Source: Avipropionibacterium sp050157065 (GTDB lineage Bacteria > Actinomycetota > Actinomycetes > Propionibacteriales > Propionibacteriaceae). Taken from it: a DNA stretch of 64,000 nt. Location of the stretch: NCBI GenBank assembly GCA_050157065.1, contig CP189573.1. The stretch is one strand, 5' to 3'. Under the pieces are notes generated by a model, which was not told the origin of the DNA, searched no databases, and saw only the letters and a list, made by a program, of their open reading frames with translations. Shown piece after piece: positions 35,089 to 43,326 of this stretch; position 1 is the stretch's first letter; every line of letters starts with the position of its first letter. A program made the translations under genes and the position numbers.

Positions 35089-35284
35089 CCCACCATTGTG
35101 AATCACTGTTCACATCCACCACACCGGCCACGGGGAACGGTGCCCCGGTCGCACCTCGCCGAAACTCGTGCCGCCGTAACTGTTGATCAATACGACCAGA
35201 TGCGATAGGCAGGGAACAGAAGCCGTGCTGAACGTGTCACGGCTCGCACCTGCAAGATCAAACGACTACCACAGGAGCGACGAC

Positions 35285-35593
35285 ATGGGTATCTTCGACA
35301 AGGCCAAGGACGCGATCGGCGACAACCCTGATCAGGTGAATCAGGGCATTGACCAGGCTGGCGACTTCGTCGACGACAAGACCGGCGGCCAGTACGCCGG
35401 GCAGGTCGACCAGGGGCAGGACTTCGCCCGCGACCAGGTCGGCAACCTCAGCGGGCAGCAGCCCGGCGAGGGTCAGCCCGGTGGAGCTCAGCCGGGCGAA
35501 GGCCAGCCCGGCGAGGGACAGTTCGGCCAGGGCCAGCCCGGCGAGGGCCAGCCCGGCGAAGGACAGTTCGGCGGCGAGCCCAACCAGGGCTGA
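35285..35593 (+). CDS. MT0933-type (Rv0909-like) antitoxin-family protein, orphan
   Basis: 102 residues. The first 55 (MGIFDKAKDAIGDNPDQVNQ to the DQVGNL segment) match the small helical MT0933 antitoxin family, with repeated A-x-D and Q-x-D surface patterns. The rest is a flexible tail of GEGQPG and GEGQFG repeats. AGGAG precedes the ATG. No toxin-like gene is next to it, so a role as a stress or DNA-binding protein is as likely as antitoxin. A strong hairpin follows. Confidence 0.72.
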   Translation: MGIFDKAKDAIGDNPDQVNQGIDQAGDFVDDKTGGQYAGQVDQGQDFARDQVGNLSGQQPGEGQPGGAQPGEGQPGEGQFGQGQPGEGQPGEGQFGGEPNQG

Positions 35594-35595
35594 GC

Positions 35596-35612
35596 CACAC
35601 ACACACACACAC
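35596..35612. repeat. CA dinucleotide microsatellite
   Basis: Seventeen bases of alternating C and A directly after the stop codon at 35593. Such a tract is striking in GC-rich DNA and prone to slippage, but lies outside the reading frame. Confidence 0.9.
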
Positions 35613-35616
35613 GCTT

Positions 35617-35649
35617 CAGGGCCGTCCCGGGACAACCGGGGCGGCCCTG
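35617..35649 (+). terminator. Hairpin terminator after the MT0933-type gene
   Basis: Arms CAGGGCCG and CGGCCCTG, then five more inner pairs past one mismatch, loop about five bases. No long T-run. A 21-bp direct repeat (GTCGTTGCCGGACCGGTCG core, twice) follows at 35651-35692. Confidence 0.7.
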
Positions 35650-35707
35650 ATGTCGTTGCCGGACCGGTCGCTGTCGTTGCCGGACCGGTCGCGGTCGTGG
35701 ACCGGTG

Positions 35708-37360
35708 CTACCGAAGCGTTCGCGACCGCCGTGACTCCCACGGACGCTCGTCATCCGCGTCGTCGTCCCCCGTGTCGCCGACCCCCGTGTCGTCGTCCCC
35801 CGCGTCGTCGTCCTCCGCAGTGGCGTCGACCGGCCCGTCACCCGCGGTGAGTTCCAGCCGCTCCGACAACACCGCCGTCACCCGCTCCTTCCCGCGAGCG
35901 TCCTCGGCGCGGGCCTCCTCGGCCCGCTTCACCCTGACCTTGGTGTCCTCGATGGCCTTGTCCAGCCGCTCCATCGCGGCTGCGGTGAGGGTTGTCGCCT
36001 CGCTCCGTCCCCGTACCCACTTGACGAGGGTGACGGCTCCCAGCGCGACGCCGATCATGAGTCCGATCAGGGCAAGGAACCACGCCGAGGTGACCAGGGC
36101 GGACACGATCCCGCCCACGACCACCATGCCGGCCACGGCGAACGACCCCACCGACACCGAGTTCACGGCGTAGAGATCTTCGATCCGGTCCTTGGCCCGC
36201 TCACGATCCTTCGAATCAGCACCTCCCGTGGACACCCTGACCCTGCCGCCCGCCGTGCTCGCCTCGAGTTCGACCGGCGGCGCGTCGGGCGCGGCGAGCT
36301 CCTGCTCCACCTCGGGCCGCAGATGGGGCCACAACCAGCCGAACATCTCCACCTGCGCCGAGGTGTGCATCGGGAGCCCGCGATAGGTGTCGCGGACGAC
36401 GGTGACCACGTTGACGTGGGGTTGCTCCCACCGGGGTGGGCTGGGTTCGGTGTGGGGTGACTCGATCCGGGCGCGCAACGTGGCGGCGCGGTGCAGCAGG
36501 TCACGCTCGGCGCCCGAACCCTCCTGTGCCATCGCGATCACGAGGCGCCGCAGCTGGGCCTTCGACTCCTCCGGGTCGCGTGGCGACCCCGTGTCCTGGC
36601 TGTCGCCGTACCCCTGGACGTCCAACGGTTGGGCACCCGCGTCGACCTCCGGCAACGACGCCAAGGGTCGGCTGTGCTGCTCCACCCAGCCCAGCACCCC
36701 CTGTGGATCGGATTTGGCCCGGTCGCCGAGCCACTCCCGCCAACTGGGGATGTCGCCACCGGGCTGCAGCACCGGCGCGACCGCCGCGCCGATGGCGGGC
36801 AGCACGTCGCCGTAGTGTCCGTCGACGGCGGCGTCGAAGATGGCCAACTGTTCGGCGCTGAAGCCGCCGTCGGTGGTCAGTTGGCCGGGCACCAGGTCGG
36901 CGGCGGCACCGCCGTGGCCCAGCGCCCCCAACGCCAGGACCCGGAACAGGTCGGCCTCCCGCGACCCCAGCCCGACCACCGCGTCGTCGCGAGGGGTGTC
37001 ACCGTCCTGCACGGTCGCGATCACCCCGTTGACGGCCGACAGCAGCCAGCCCTGGACCGGGCTGGTGAGTGGCTCGACGCGACGTCCCTCGAACAGGTCC
37101 GCCAAGGCAGCAACGGCCTGACGTCGCAGGTGCGCCGAATCGGGGTAGGCGGCCAACTCCTCGCGGACGTCCCCCAGTTCGACGTAGGCGTCGAACGCCT
37201 TCGCCAGCGCCGTCAGCTTCTTGTCGACCGACCCCTGGTACCGGGAGAGCTGGCTGCGCAGCCGGCTCGTGGTGGCGGCCGACGCCGCCGCCTGCTGGTC
37301 GATCGCCTCGGCCAGGCGTCTGTCGTGACGATCGGCGTACCAGGGGACGTAGTCGCTCAT
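35708..37360 (-). CDS. Unknown 550-residue membrane protein with acidic C-terminal tail
   Basis: Not recognised. Residues 1-60 look helical and coiled (RHDRRLAEAIDQQAAASAAT); 60-390 are a soluble mixed region with tryptophans in WLLS, WREWLGD and FGWLWPHLR; about 400-447 hold two membrane helices; 450-500 are basic and helical; the last 40 are almost all D, E, G, T repeats (DDDAG/GDTGDDD). The N-terminal part is probably cytoplasmic. It is monocistronic, next to miaB on the same strand with 45 bases between. No domain permits a functional call. Confidence 0.75.
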   Translation of the reverse strand: MSDYVPWYADRHDRRLAEAIDQQAAASAATTSRLRSQLSRYQGSVDKKLTALAKAFDAYVELGDVREELAAYPDSAHLRRQAVAALADLFEGRRVEPLTSPVQGWLLSAVNGVIATVQDGDTPRDDAVVGLGSREADLFRVLALGALGHGGAAADLVPGQLTTDGGFSAEQLAIFDAAVDGHYGDVLPAIGAAVAPVLQPGGDIPSWREWLGDRAKSDPQGVLGWVEQHSRPLASLPEVDAGAQPLDVQGYGDSQDTGSPRDPEESKAQLRRLVIAMAQEGSGAERDLLHRAATLRARIESPHTEPSPPRWEQPHVNVVTVVRDTYRGLPMHTSAQVEMFGWLWPHLRPEVEQELAAPDAPPVELEASTAGGRVRVSTGGADSKDRERAKDRIEDLYAVNSVSVGSFAVAGMVVVGGIVSALVTSAWFLALIGLMIGVALGAVTLVKWVRGRSEATTLTAAAMERLDKAIEDTKVRVKRAEEARAEDARGKERVTAVLSERLELTAGDGPVDATAEDDDAGDDDTGVGDTGDDDADDERPWESRRSRTLR

Positions 37361-37405
37361 GGGAAGTAGTGTCCCGGTGGTGGGGTCACGGTGTCGACCA
37401 CCGGG

Positions 37406-38899
37406 CTACGCGGTCGGGACGCCGATGCCCGGCATCCCCAGCACAACACCGGCGCCGGCCGGATCGGCGGGCCGCTCCCGGCGCGCCGTCCAGGCGTCGC
37501 CACCGGCGGTACGGCGCAACCCGGTGATGCCGGCGTCGGCGTTCAGGTGGTGCGGCGCGGCGTGGGTGATCACGGTCCGGGCGATGTCACCGGGACGAGG
37601 TCGCTGCGCCGGATCGGTGGGTACGGCCACGTGCACCAGTCGGTTGTCGCGGGCCCGGCCGCTCATCCGGTGGGTCGCGGCGTCCTTGCGGCCCTCGCCG
37701 TCGGCGAACATCACCTCGACCTCGCGTCCCTTGAGCGCCCGGTTCTCCTGCCAGGCCATCGTGTTCACCAGCTCGAGGAGCCGCTCGTACCGCTCCTGCA
37801 CGACCGGCTTGGGCACCTGGTCCGGCATGGTGGCGGCCGGCGTACCGGGCCGGGTCGAGTACTGGAACGTGAACGCCGAGGCGAACCGGGACTGTTCGGT
37901 GACCGCCATCGTCTCGGCGAAGTCCGCCTCGGTCTCGCCGGGGAAGCCGACGATGATGTCGGTGGTGATGGCCGCCTCCGGCATCGCCTGTCGGACCCGG
38001 TCGATGATGCCGAGGTAGCGCTCGGCCCGGTACGAGCGGCGCATCTGCTTCAGGATCCGGTCGGACCCGGACTGCAGCGGCATGTGCAGCTGCGGCATCA
38101 CGTTCGGGGTCTCGGCCATCGCCTCGATCACGTCGTCGGTGAAGTCCTTGGGGTGGGGTGAGGTGAAGCGGACGCGTTCCAGCCCGTCGATCCGGCCGCA
38201 GGCGCGGAGCAGCTTGGCGAACGCCTGGCGATCGCCGAACCGTTCGGTGCCCTCGAGCTCGGTGAAGCCGGTGCCGTACGCGTTGACGTTCTGCCCCAGC
38301 AGGGTGATCTCCTGGACGCCCTGGCCGACCAGGGTCTCAATCTCGCGCAGGATCTCGCCGGGTCGGCGGTCCACCTCGCGCCCCCGCAACGCCGGCACGA
38401 TGCAGAAGGTACAGGTGTTGTTGCAGCCGACCGAGATCGACACCCAGGCCGAGTAGGGCGAGTCGCGTCGCGTCGGCAGCGTGGACGGGAAGTGCTGCAG
38501 CGCCTCGGCGATCTCGACCTGCGCCTCCTGTTCGATCCGGGCGCGTTCCAGCAGCACCGGCAGCGAGCCGATGTTGTGGGTGCCGAACACGACGTCCACC
38601 CACGGGGCCCGGTCGACGATGGTGGCGGTGTCCTTCTGCGCCAGGCAGCCTCCGACCGCGATCTGCATCCCCGGCCGGGCCTGCTTCACCGGCAGCAGGT
38701 GGCCGAGGCTGCCGTACAACTTGTTGTCGGCGTTCTCGCGTACCGCACAGGTGTTGAACACGACCACGTCGGCGCCGTCGGAGCCCTCGTCGGCCCGGGC
38801 GTAGCCGGCGTCCTCCAGCAGTCCGGCCAGCCGCTCGGAGTCGTGGACGTTCATCTGGCACCCGTGGGTGCGGATCTGGTACGTACGTGCGCTGCTCAT
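37406..38899 (-). CDS. miaB: MiaB, tRNA-i6A37 methylthiotransferase
   Basis: 497 residues. N-terminal UPF0004 domain with three cluster cysteines (THGCQMN, FNTCAVR, GGCLAQK), radical SAM motif CNNTCTFC, and a C-terminal TRAM domain. It adds the methylthio group to isopentenyl-A37 made by MiaA. The ATG at 38899 is standard (MSSARTYQIRTHGCQMN); the frame upstream overlaps the divergent epimerase gene. About 40 extra residues at the C-terminus are alanine/arginine-rich. Confidence 0.96.
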   Translation of the reverse strand: MSSARTYQIRTHGCQMNVHDSERLAGLLEDAGYARADEGSDGADVVVFNTCAVRENADNKLYGSLGHLLPVKQARPGMQIAVGGCLAQKDTATIVDRAPWVDVVFGTHNIGSLPVLLERARIEQEAQVEIAEALQHFPSTLPTRRDSPYSAWVSISVGCNNTCTFCIVPALRGREVDRRPGEILREIETLVGQGVQEITLLGQNVNAYGTGFTELEGTERFGDRQAFAKLLRACGRIDGLERVRFTSPHPKDFTDDVIEAMAETPNVMPQLHMPLQSGSDRILKQMRRSYRAERYLGIIDRVRQAMPEAAITTDIIVGFPGETEADFAETMAVTEQSRFASAFTFQYSTRPGTPAATMPDQVPKPVVQERYERLLELVNTMAWQENRALKGREVEVMFADGEGRKDAATHRMSGRARDNRLVHVAVPTDPAQRPRPGDIARTVITHAAPHHLNADAGITGLRRTAGGDAWTARRERPADPAGAGVVLGMPGIGVPTA

Positions 38900-38974
38900 G
38901 ACGTGGCCAAGGGTACGTGAGACGGCACGCTCACTGGAACGTCGCGGCGGTGAGCACGGTGTAGCTTCGCCGCC

Positions 38975-39895
38975 ATGGTTCTGCCCAGCTTCCCCACCGG
39001 TGCCCAGTACGAGATCAGCGCCGGTGACCACACCGCCGTCGTGTGCGAGGTCGGTGCCACCCTCCGATCACTGCAGCGTACGAGGGCCGACGGGGCGGCG
39101 ATCGACCTGATCCGCGGCTTCGCCCCCGAGGAGGCCGTGGACGCCGACTGTCGGGGCCAGCAACTGCTGCCGTGGCCGAACCGGATCCGCGACGGGAGGT
39201 GGACCTGGCAGGAGGTGGAGCACCAGCTCCCACTGAGCGAGGTGTCCCGGCACAACGCGATCCACGGCCTGGTTCGCTGGGTGCCGTGGGAGTTGATCAC
39301 CCACCGTCCTGATGCGGTGACCCAGCGCCTCGTCCTGCGACCGCAGCACGGCTGGCCGGGCACGATGGAGGCCCTGTTGACCCACCAGGTCGGGCCGGAC
39401 GGGCTGCACGTCGACGTGGTGGTGGTCAACCAAGGTGCCGATCCGATGCCGTTCGGGTACGGCGTTCACCCGTACCTGACCGTGGGTGAGTCCGACTTCT
39501 CCGAGGTCGAGCTGGAGTCCCCCGCCACCCAGCGGCTGGTGGTGGACGACCGATTGCTGCCGGTACGGCTGGAGCCGGTGTCGGCCGACCAGGACATGCG
39601 CCGTCCACGGCCACTCGCCGGCCGCGACCTCGACACCGCCTACACCGGTCTGGGTGGCGGGCGTCGGTGGCAGGTGGTGATGCGTCGCGGTGATCGCGAG
39701 ACGGCGTTGTGGGCCGACAAGGAGTTCGGCTGGCTGCAGCTCTACACCGGCGCCGGGCACCGTGGCGGCGGCCTTGCGGTCGAACCCATGACCTGTGGAC
39801 CGGATGCGCTCAACCCCGGTCCGACCCACCAGGACCTGATCGTGCTGCGACCCGGCGCTCGGTTCGCCGGCAGCTGGGGCATCCGCGGACACTGA
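38975..39895 (+). CDS. Aldose 1-epimerase (galactose mutarotase) family protein
   Basis: 306 residues of a beta-sandwich mutarotase. Conserved LPWPNRIRDGRW, catalytic histidines in NAIHGLVRW and GYGVHPYL, and the catalytic glutamate in LAVEPMTCGPDAL. These enzymes interconvert alpha and beta anomers of hexoses; the exact sugar is unknown. The ATG lies seven bases after TAGCTT, suggesting a leaderless message, and the promoter is shared back-to-back with miaB. Two REP-like elements begin right after its stop. Confidence 0.92.
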   Translation: MVLPSFPTGAQYEISAGDHTAVVCEVGATLRSLQRTRADGAAIDLIRGFAPEEAVDADCRGQQLLPWPNRIRDGRWTWQEVEHQLPLSEVSRHNAIHGLVRWVPWELITHRPDAVTQRLVLRPQHGWPGTMEALLTHQVGPDGLHVDVVVVNQGADPMPFGYGVHPYLTVGESDFSEVELESPATQRLVVDDRLLPVRLEPVSADQDMRRPRPLAGRDLDTAYTGLGGGRRWQVVMRRGDRETALWADKEFGWLQLYTGAGHRGGGLAVEPMTCGPDALNPGPTHQDLIVLRPGARFAGSWGIRGH

Positions 39896-39944
39896 CCGTC
39901 GAGCCTGTCGAGACGTCCCCACGCCCGTCGAGCCTGTCGAGACG
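39896..39944. repeat. Two copies of a REP-like 20-mer
   Basis: CCGTCGAGCCTGTCGAGACG occurs perfectly at 39896-39915 and 39925-39944. The core TCGAG-CCTG-TCGAG carries internal repeats. A third copy with one change lies inside lhr at 56251, and diverged relatives at 27504-27572. Confidence 0.9.
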
Positions 39945-39955
39945 ATCTGTAACCG

Positions 39956-39970
39956 AATTGACGCGCAATT
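39956..39970. promoter_or_regulatory. Inverted repeat upstream of gluA
   Basis: AATTG-ACGCG-CAATT is a perfect 5-5-5 palindrome, A/T-rich for this genome, 26 bases upstream of the likely gluA -10 TATCGT (39997-40002), which itself ends six bases before the ATG. A candidate operator for a nitrogen or carbon regulator. Confidence 0.55.
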
Positions 39971-40008
39971 TCGCCCACCGGGGGCGGCGGTTGCCCTATC
40001 GTCACCCC

Positions 40009-40779
40009 ATGACCGAATCTGACGAGCCCAACCAGGAGCTCGGCCCGGCCCTGGTCGAACTGGTCGGGGTGAACAAGCACTTCGGTGAGCTGCACGTGCT
40101 GCAGGACATCAACCTCACCATCGCCAAGGGCGAGGTCGTCGTGGTGATCGGGCCGTCGGGCTCGGGCAAGTCGACGCTGTGCCGCACGATCAACCGCCTC
40201 GAGACGATCGACGACGGCACCATCACCGTGGACGGCAAGGTGCTTCCCGAGGAGGGGAAGGCGTTGGCGCAGCTGCGGTCCGACGTCGGGATGGTGTTCC
40301 AGTCGTTCAACCTGTTCGCCCACAAGTCGATCCTGGACAACGTCACATTGGGGCCGATCAAGGTGCGCCGGCGCTCCTCGGCCGAGGCCCGGAAGCGGGG
40401 CATGGAATTGCTCGAGCGGGTGGGTGTGGCCAACCAGGCGGAGAAGTACCCGGCCCAGCTGTCCGGCGGCCAGCAACAGCGGGTCGCGATCGCGCGCGCC
40501 CTCGCCATGGACCCCAAGGTGATGTTGTTCGACGAGCCCACCTCGGCACTCGACCCCGAGATGGTCAACGAGGTGTTGGACGTGATGGTCGATCTCGCCA
40601 AGGGCGGGATGACCATGATCGTGGTCACCCACGAGATGGGGTTCGCCCGTAAGGCCGCCCATCGGGTGGTCTTCATGTCCGACGGCCAGATCGTCGAGGA
40701 GGCCGACCCGGAGTCGTTCTTCACCAACCCCCAGTCGAATCGAGCCAAGGACTTCCTGGGCAAGATCTTGACCCATTGA
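40009..40779 (+). CDS. gluA: Glutamate/polar amino acid ABC transporter ATP-binding protein
   Basis: 256 residues, PAAT-type ATPase. Walker A GPSGSGKST (about 49-57), Q-loop VFQSFNLF, signature LSGGQQQRVAIARAL, Walker B VMLFDEPTSALD, and the switch histidine VTHEMG. It energises uptake by the permeases GluC and GluD. Start ATG 40009 lies six bases after TATCGT, so likely leaderless. The binding protein gene follows 51 bases later behind a palindrome. The gluABCD order matches corynebacterial glutamate uptake operons. Confidence 0.94.
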   Translation: MTESDEPNQELGPALVELVGVNKHFGELHVLQDINLTIAKGEVVVVIGPSGSGKSTLCRTINRLETIDDGTITVDGKVLPEEGKALAQLRSDVGMVFQSFNLFAHKSILDNVTLGPIKVRRRSSAEARKRGMELLERVGVANQAEKYPAQLSGGQQQRVAIARALAMDPKVMLFDEPTSALDPEMVNEVLDVMVDLAKGGMTMIVVTHEMGFARKAAHRVVFMSDGQIVEEADPESFFTNPQSNRAKDFLGKILTH

Positions 40780-40787
40780 GCCAGCAC

Positions 40788-40807
40788 TGATCAACGACCG
40801 TTGATCA
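40788..40807. promoter_or_regulatory. Perfect palindrome / hairpin between gluA and gluB
   Basis: TGATCAACG-AC-CGTTGATCA has nine-base perfect arms. As RNA it makes a short stable stem; as DNA it could be an operator. It separates the ATPase gene from the highly needed binding-protein gene. Confidence 0.65.
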
Positions 40808-40830
40808 CGGAAGAGACGAGGGCAGGGAAC

Positions 40831-41643
40831 ATGTCGAAGATCAAGATGATCGCCGTGGCCGCCGCCATGGTGTTGATGGCGGGCCTGACGGCCTGCAACC
40901 CGGGTGGCAGTGCCTCCCCCGGTGGTGAGGAATCGATCACCATCGGAATCAAGTTCGACCAGCCGGGCCTCGGCCTGCAGGTCGGCAACGAGTACGAAGG
41001 GTTCGACGTCGAGGTCGCTCGCTACGTGGCCTCGGAACTGGGCTACAGCAACATCAACTTCGTGTTCTCCCCGTCACCGCAGCGGGAGAACATGATCATG
41101 GGTGGCCAGGTCAAGTTGATCTTCGCCACCTACTCGATCACCGATGAGCGCAAGGAGCAGGTGTCGTTCGCCGGACCATACTTCGTGGCCGGTCAGGACC
41201 TGCTGGTGCAGTCGGATTCGACGATCACCGGTCCGCAGGACCTGGAGGGCAAGAAGCTGTGCTCGGTGACAGGCTCCACCTCGGCCCAGAAGGTGTCCGA
41301 TGAGTACCCCGGTGTGCAGCTGCAGAACTTCGACAGCTACTCCAAGTGTGTCGATGCCCTGGTCAACGGCTCCATCGACGCTGTGACCACCGACGACGTG
41401 ATCCTGGCCGGCTACGCCGCCCAGGAGCAGTACGCAGGGAAACTCAAGGTCGTCGGGGCGCCGTTCTCGGAGGAGCGTTACGGCGTCGGCATGAAGAAGG
41501 GCGACACCGAGCTGTGCAACCAGGTCAACGAGGCCATCGCCAAGATGATCAGCTCCGGTGCGTGGGCCGAGGCCCTGGACAAGACGGTCGGCCCGTCGGG
41601 CTACACCATCCCCGAGCCGCCCGCGCAGGATTCCTGCTCCTGA
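40831..41643 (+). CDS. gluB: Glutamate ABC transporter substrate-binding lipoprotein
   Basis: 270 residues from ATG 40831. Lipoprotein signal with lipobox LTAC (C25) after a basic n-region. The mature part is a family 3 solute-binding protein: FDVEVARYVASELGY, TYSITDERKEQVSFAGPY, and the hinge DAVTTDDVILAGY. It captures glutamate or a related amino acid outside the membrane. A strong hairpin follows the gene, which may protect this transcript relative to the permeases. Confidence 0.95.
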   Translation: MSKIKMIAVAAAMVLMAGLTACNPGGSASPGGEESITIGIKFDQPGLGLQVGNEYEGFDVEVARYVASELGYSNINFVFSPSPQRENMIMGGQVKLIFATYSITDERKEQVSFAGPYFVAGQDLLVQSDSTITGPQDLEGKKLCSVTGSTSAQKVSDEYPGVQLQNFDSYSKCVDALVNGSIDAVTTDDVILAGYAAQEQYAGKLKVVGAPFSEERYGVGMKKGDTELCNQVNEAIAKMISSGAWAEALDKTVGPSGYTIPEPPAQDSCS

Positions 41644-41651
41644 TCCAACCC

Positions 41652-41683
41652 CTGCCCCGGGGCCGGTGACGGCCCCGGGGCAG
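41652..41683 (+). terminator. Strong intercistronic hairpin between gluB and gluC
   Basis: Arms CTGCCCCGGGGCC and GGCCCCGGGGCAG (13 bp, perfect) with six-base loop GGTGAC, nine bases after the gluB stop. No T-run follows, and gluC continues on the same strand, so partial termination or 3' protection of gluAB mRNA is more likely than full stop. Confidence 0.8.
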
Positions 41684-41705
41684 CTCAGGCCCGAGGAGGA
41701 ACGTG

Positions 41706-42398
41706 ATGGGATTCTTCGCCGATGTGGCGGAACTGTTCAGCACCTACAACATCTTTTCCGCGTTCGGCGTGACCATTCTGTTCACCCTGACCGCCGGCGT
41801 CGGCTCGCTGGTGATCGGCACCGTGGTCGCCATCCTACGGGTTTCCCCGGTGGCGGCGCTGCGCGCCTTCGGGACGATGTACGTCACGCTGATCCGCAAC
41901 ACGCCACTCACCCTGATCATCTTCTTCTGCGTTGCCGGGCTCTACCTGAGCCTCAACTGGAACATCTTCCCGGAGTCGTCGCCCATCGCCTGGCACAACT
42001 TCATCTGGGGTGCGGTCGGGTTGTCGATCTACCACGCCGCCTTCGTGGCCGAGGCGATCCGGTCCGGCGTCAACACCGTGCCCCTCGGGCAGGCGGAGGC
42101 CGCCCGGGCCATCGGCCTCAACTTCGCCGGGACCATCTCCCAGGTGGTGCTGCCCCAGGCCATCCGCGGCGCGATCGCACCCTTGGGCAACACCCTGATC
42201 GCCCTCACCAAGAACACCACCGTGATGGCGACCGTCACCGCGGCCGAGGCTGCGACGGTCATGAGGAACATGATCGAGTTCAACCCTGAACTGCTGTTCC
42301 TGACGTTCACCATCATGGCGACGGGATTCATCGTGCTCACCCTGCCGACCGGCATCCTGTTCACCCGGCTCTCGGAGCGCCTGGCGGTGCAGCGATGA
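41706..42398 (+). CDS. gluC: Glutamate ABC transporter permease GluC
   Basis: 230 residues with five or so membrane helices and the EAA loop EAARAIGLNFAGTISQVVLPQ that docks on the ATPase. His/Glu/Gln/Arg/opine permease family. AGGAGG with six-base spacing selects ATG 41706 over the adjacent GTG 41703. Overlaps gluD by four bases (ATGA). Confidence 0.94.
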   Translation: MGFFADVAELFSTYNIFSAFGVTILFTLTAGVGSLVIGTVVAILRVSPVAALRAFGTMYVTLIRNTPLTLIIFFCVAGLYLSLNWNIFPESSPIAWHNFIWGAVGLSIYHAAFVAEAIRSGVNTVPLGQAEAARAIGLNFAGTISQVVLPQAIRGAIAPLGNTLIALTKNTTVMATVTAAEAATVMRNMIEFNPELLFLTFTIMATGFIVLTLPTGILFTRLSERLAVQR

Positions 42399-43288
42399 GC
42401 GCCCAGACCGTCCTGTTCGATGCGCCCGGCCCCAAGGGCCGGGTGCGCAACCTGGTGATCGGCATCGTCGGCGTCGTGCTGTGTCTGGCGTTGGGGCTCG
42501 GCCTGCTGTGGGCCCTGCGCACCCAGTTGCTCGACGTCCAGCGGTGGCTTCCCTTCGTGGAGGGAACCACGTGGACGGCCTACGTCATCCCGGGACTGAT
42601 CAACACCCTGCAGGCCGCGGCCATCTCCATCATCACGGCGTCGGTGTTGGGCGTACTGCTCGGGCTGGGCAGACTGTCCACCATCCGGTTGATCAAGGTT
42701 CCTGCCGGAGTGATCGTCGAGGTGTTCCGCGCGATCCCGGTGTTGATGATGATGTTGTTCTTCTACTACGTCTTCCTCTACAGCGGCATGCTCTCCGGAT
42801 TCATGCTCCCGCTGGTCTCGGTGATCGGGGGCCTCACCCTCTACAACGGATCGGTGATCGCGGAGCTGATCCGATCGGGGGTGAAGTCGCTACCGAAGGG
42901 GCAACGCGAGGCCGGTCTGGCCGTGGGGCTCAGCGAGAACCAGACCCTGCGCTCGGTTCTGCTGCCACAGGCCATCACCGCGATGCTGCCGTCACTGTTG
43001 AGCCAACTGGTGGTGGTGCTGAAGGACACCGCACTCGGCTTCATCATCACCTATCCGGACCTGCTCCAGTCGATGAACATCCTGGCTGCGGGCCGCGGGA
43101 ACCTGTTGGCCGCCTTCGTCGTTGCCGCGGTGATCTACATCCTGATCAACTACGGGGTGACCAAGTTGGCCGGCACCGTCGAACGCACGATCCGACAGCG
43201 TCGCGGCATCCACACAGTGACCGCCGCCCCGGTCGAGGCACCGGACCAGGAAGAGAGCGCGACCGACGCCCTGGCCACCCGCCCCTGA
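42395..43288 (+). CDS. gluD: Glutamate ABC transporter permease GluD
   Basis: 297 residues; five to six membrane helices, RSGVKSLPKGQREAGLAVGL and LRSVLLPQAI form the EAA loop. Partner of GluC in the heteromeric channel. It has an N-terminal extension with one extra helix before the core and a flexible charged tail. The start is embedded in gluC (coupled). Convergent with rny 38 bases downstream. Confidence 0.94.
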   Translation: MSAQTVLFDAPGPKGRVRNLVIGIVGVVLCLALGLGLLWALRTQLLDVQRWLPFVEGTTWTAYVIPGLINTLQAAAISIITASVLGVLLGLGRLSTIRLIKVPAGVIVEVFRAIPVLMMMLFFYYVFLYSGMLSGFMLPLVSVIGGLTLYNGSVIAELIRSGVKSLPKGQREAGLAVGLSENQTLRSVLLPQAITAMLPSLLSQLVVVLKDTALGFIITYPDLLQSMNILAAGRGNLLAAFVVAAVIYILINYGVTKLAGTVERTIRQRRGIHTVTAAPVEAPDQEESATDALATRP

Positions 43289-43326
43289 CCTCACCCGAGC
43301 CCGTCGAGGAGCACGACGAGGGGCTG

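Noticed and set aside
35182..35209. Promoter TTGATC-N15-GATAGG before the MT0933-type gene
   Set aside because: Spacer is short and the -10 is weak; not listed as a feature.
35094..35700. Toxin-antitoxin pair around the MT0933-type gene
   Set aside because: No toxin-like reading frame lies on either strand next to it; flanking genes are miaA and a large membrane protein.
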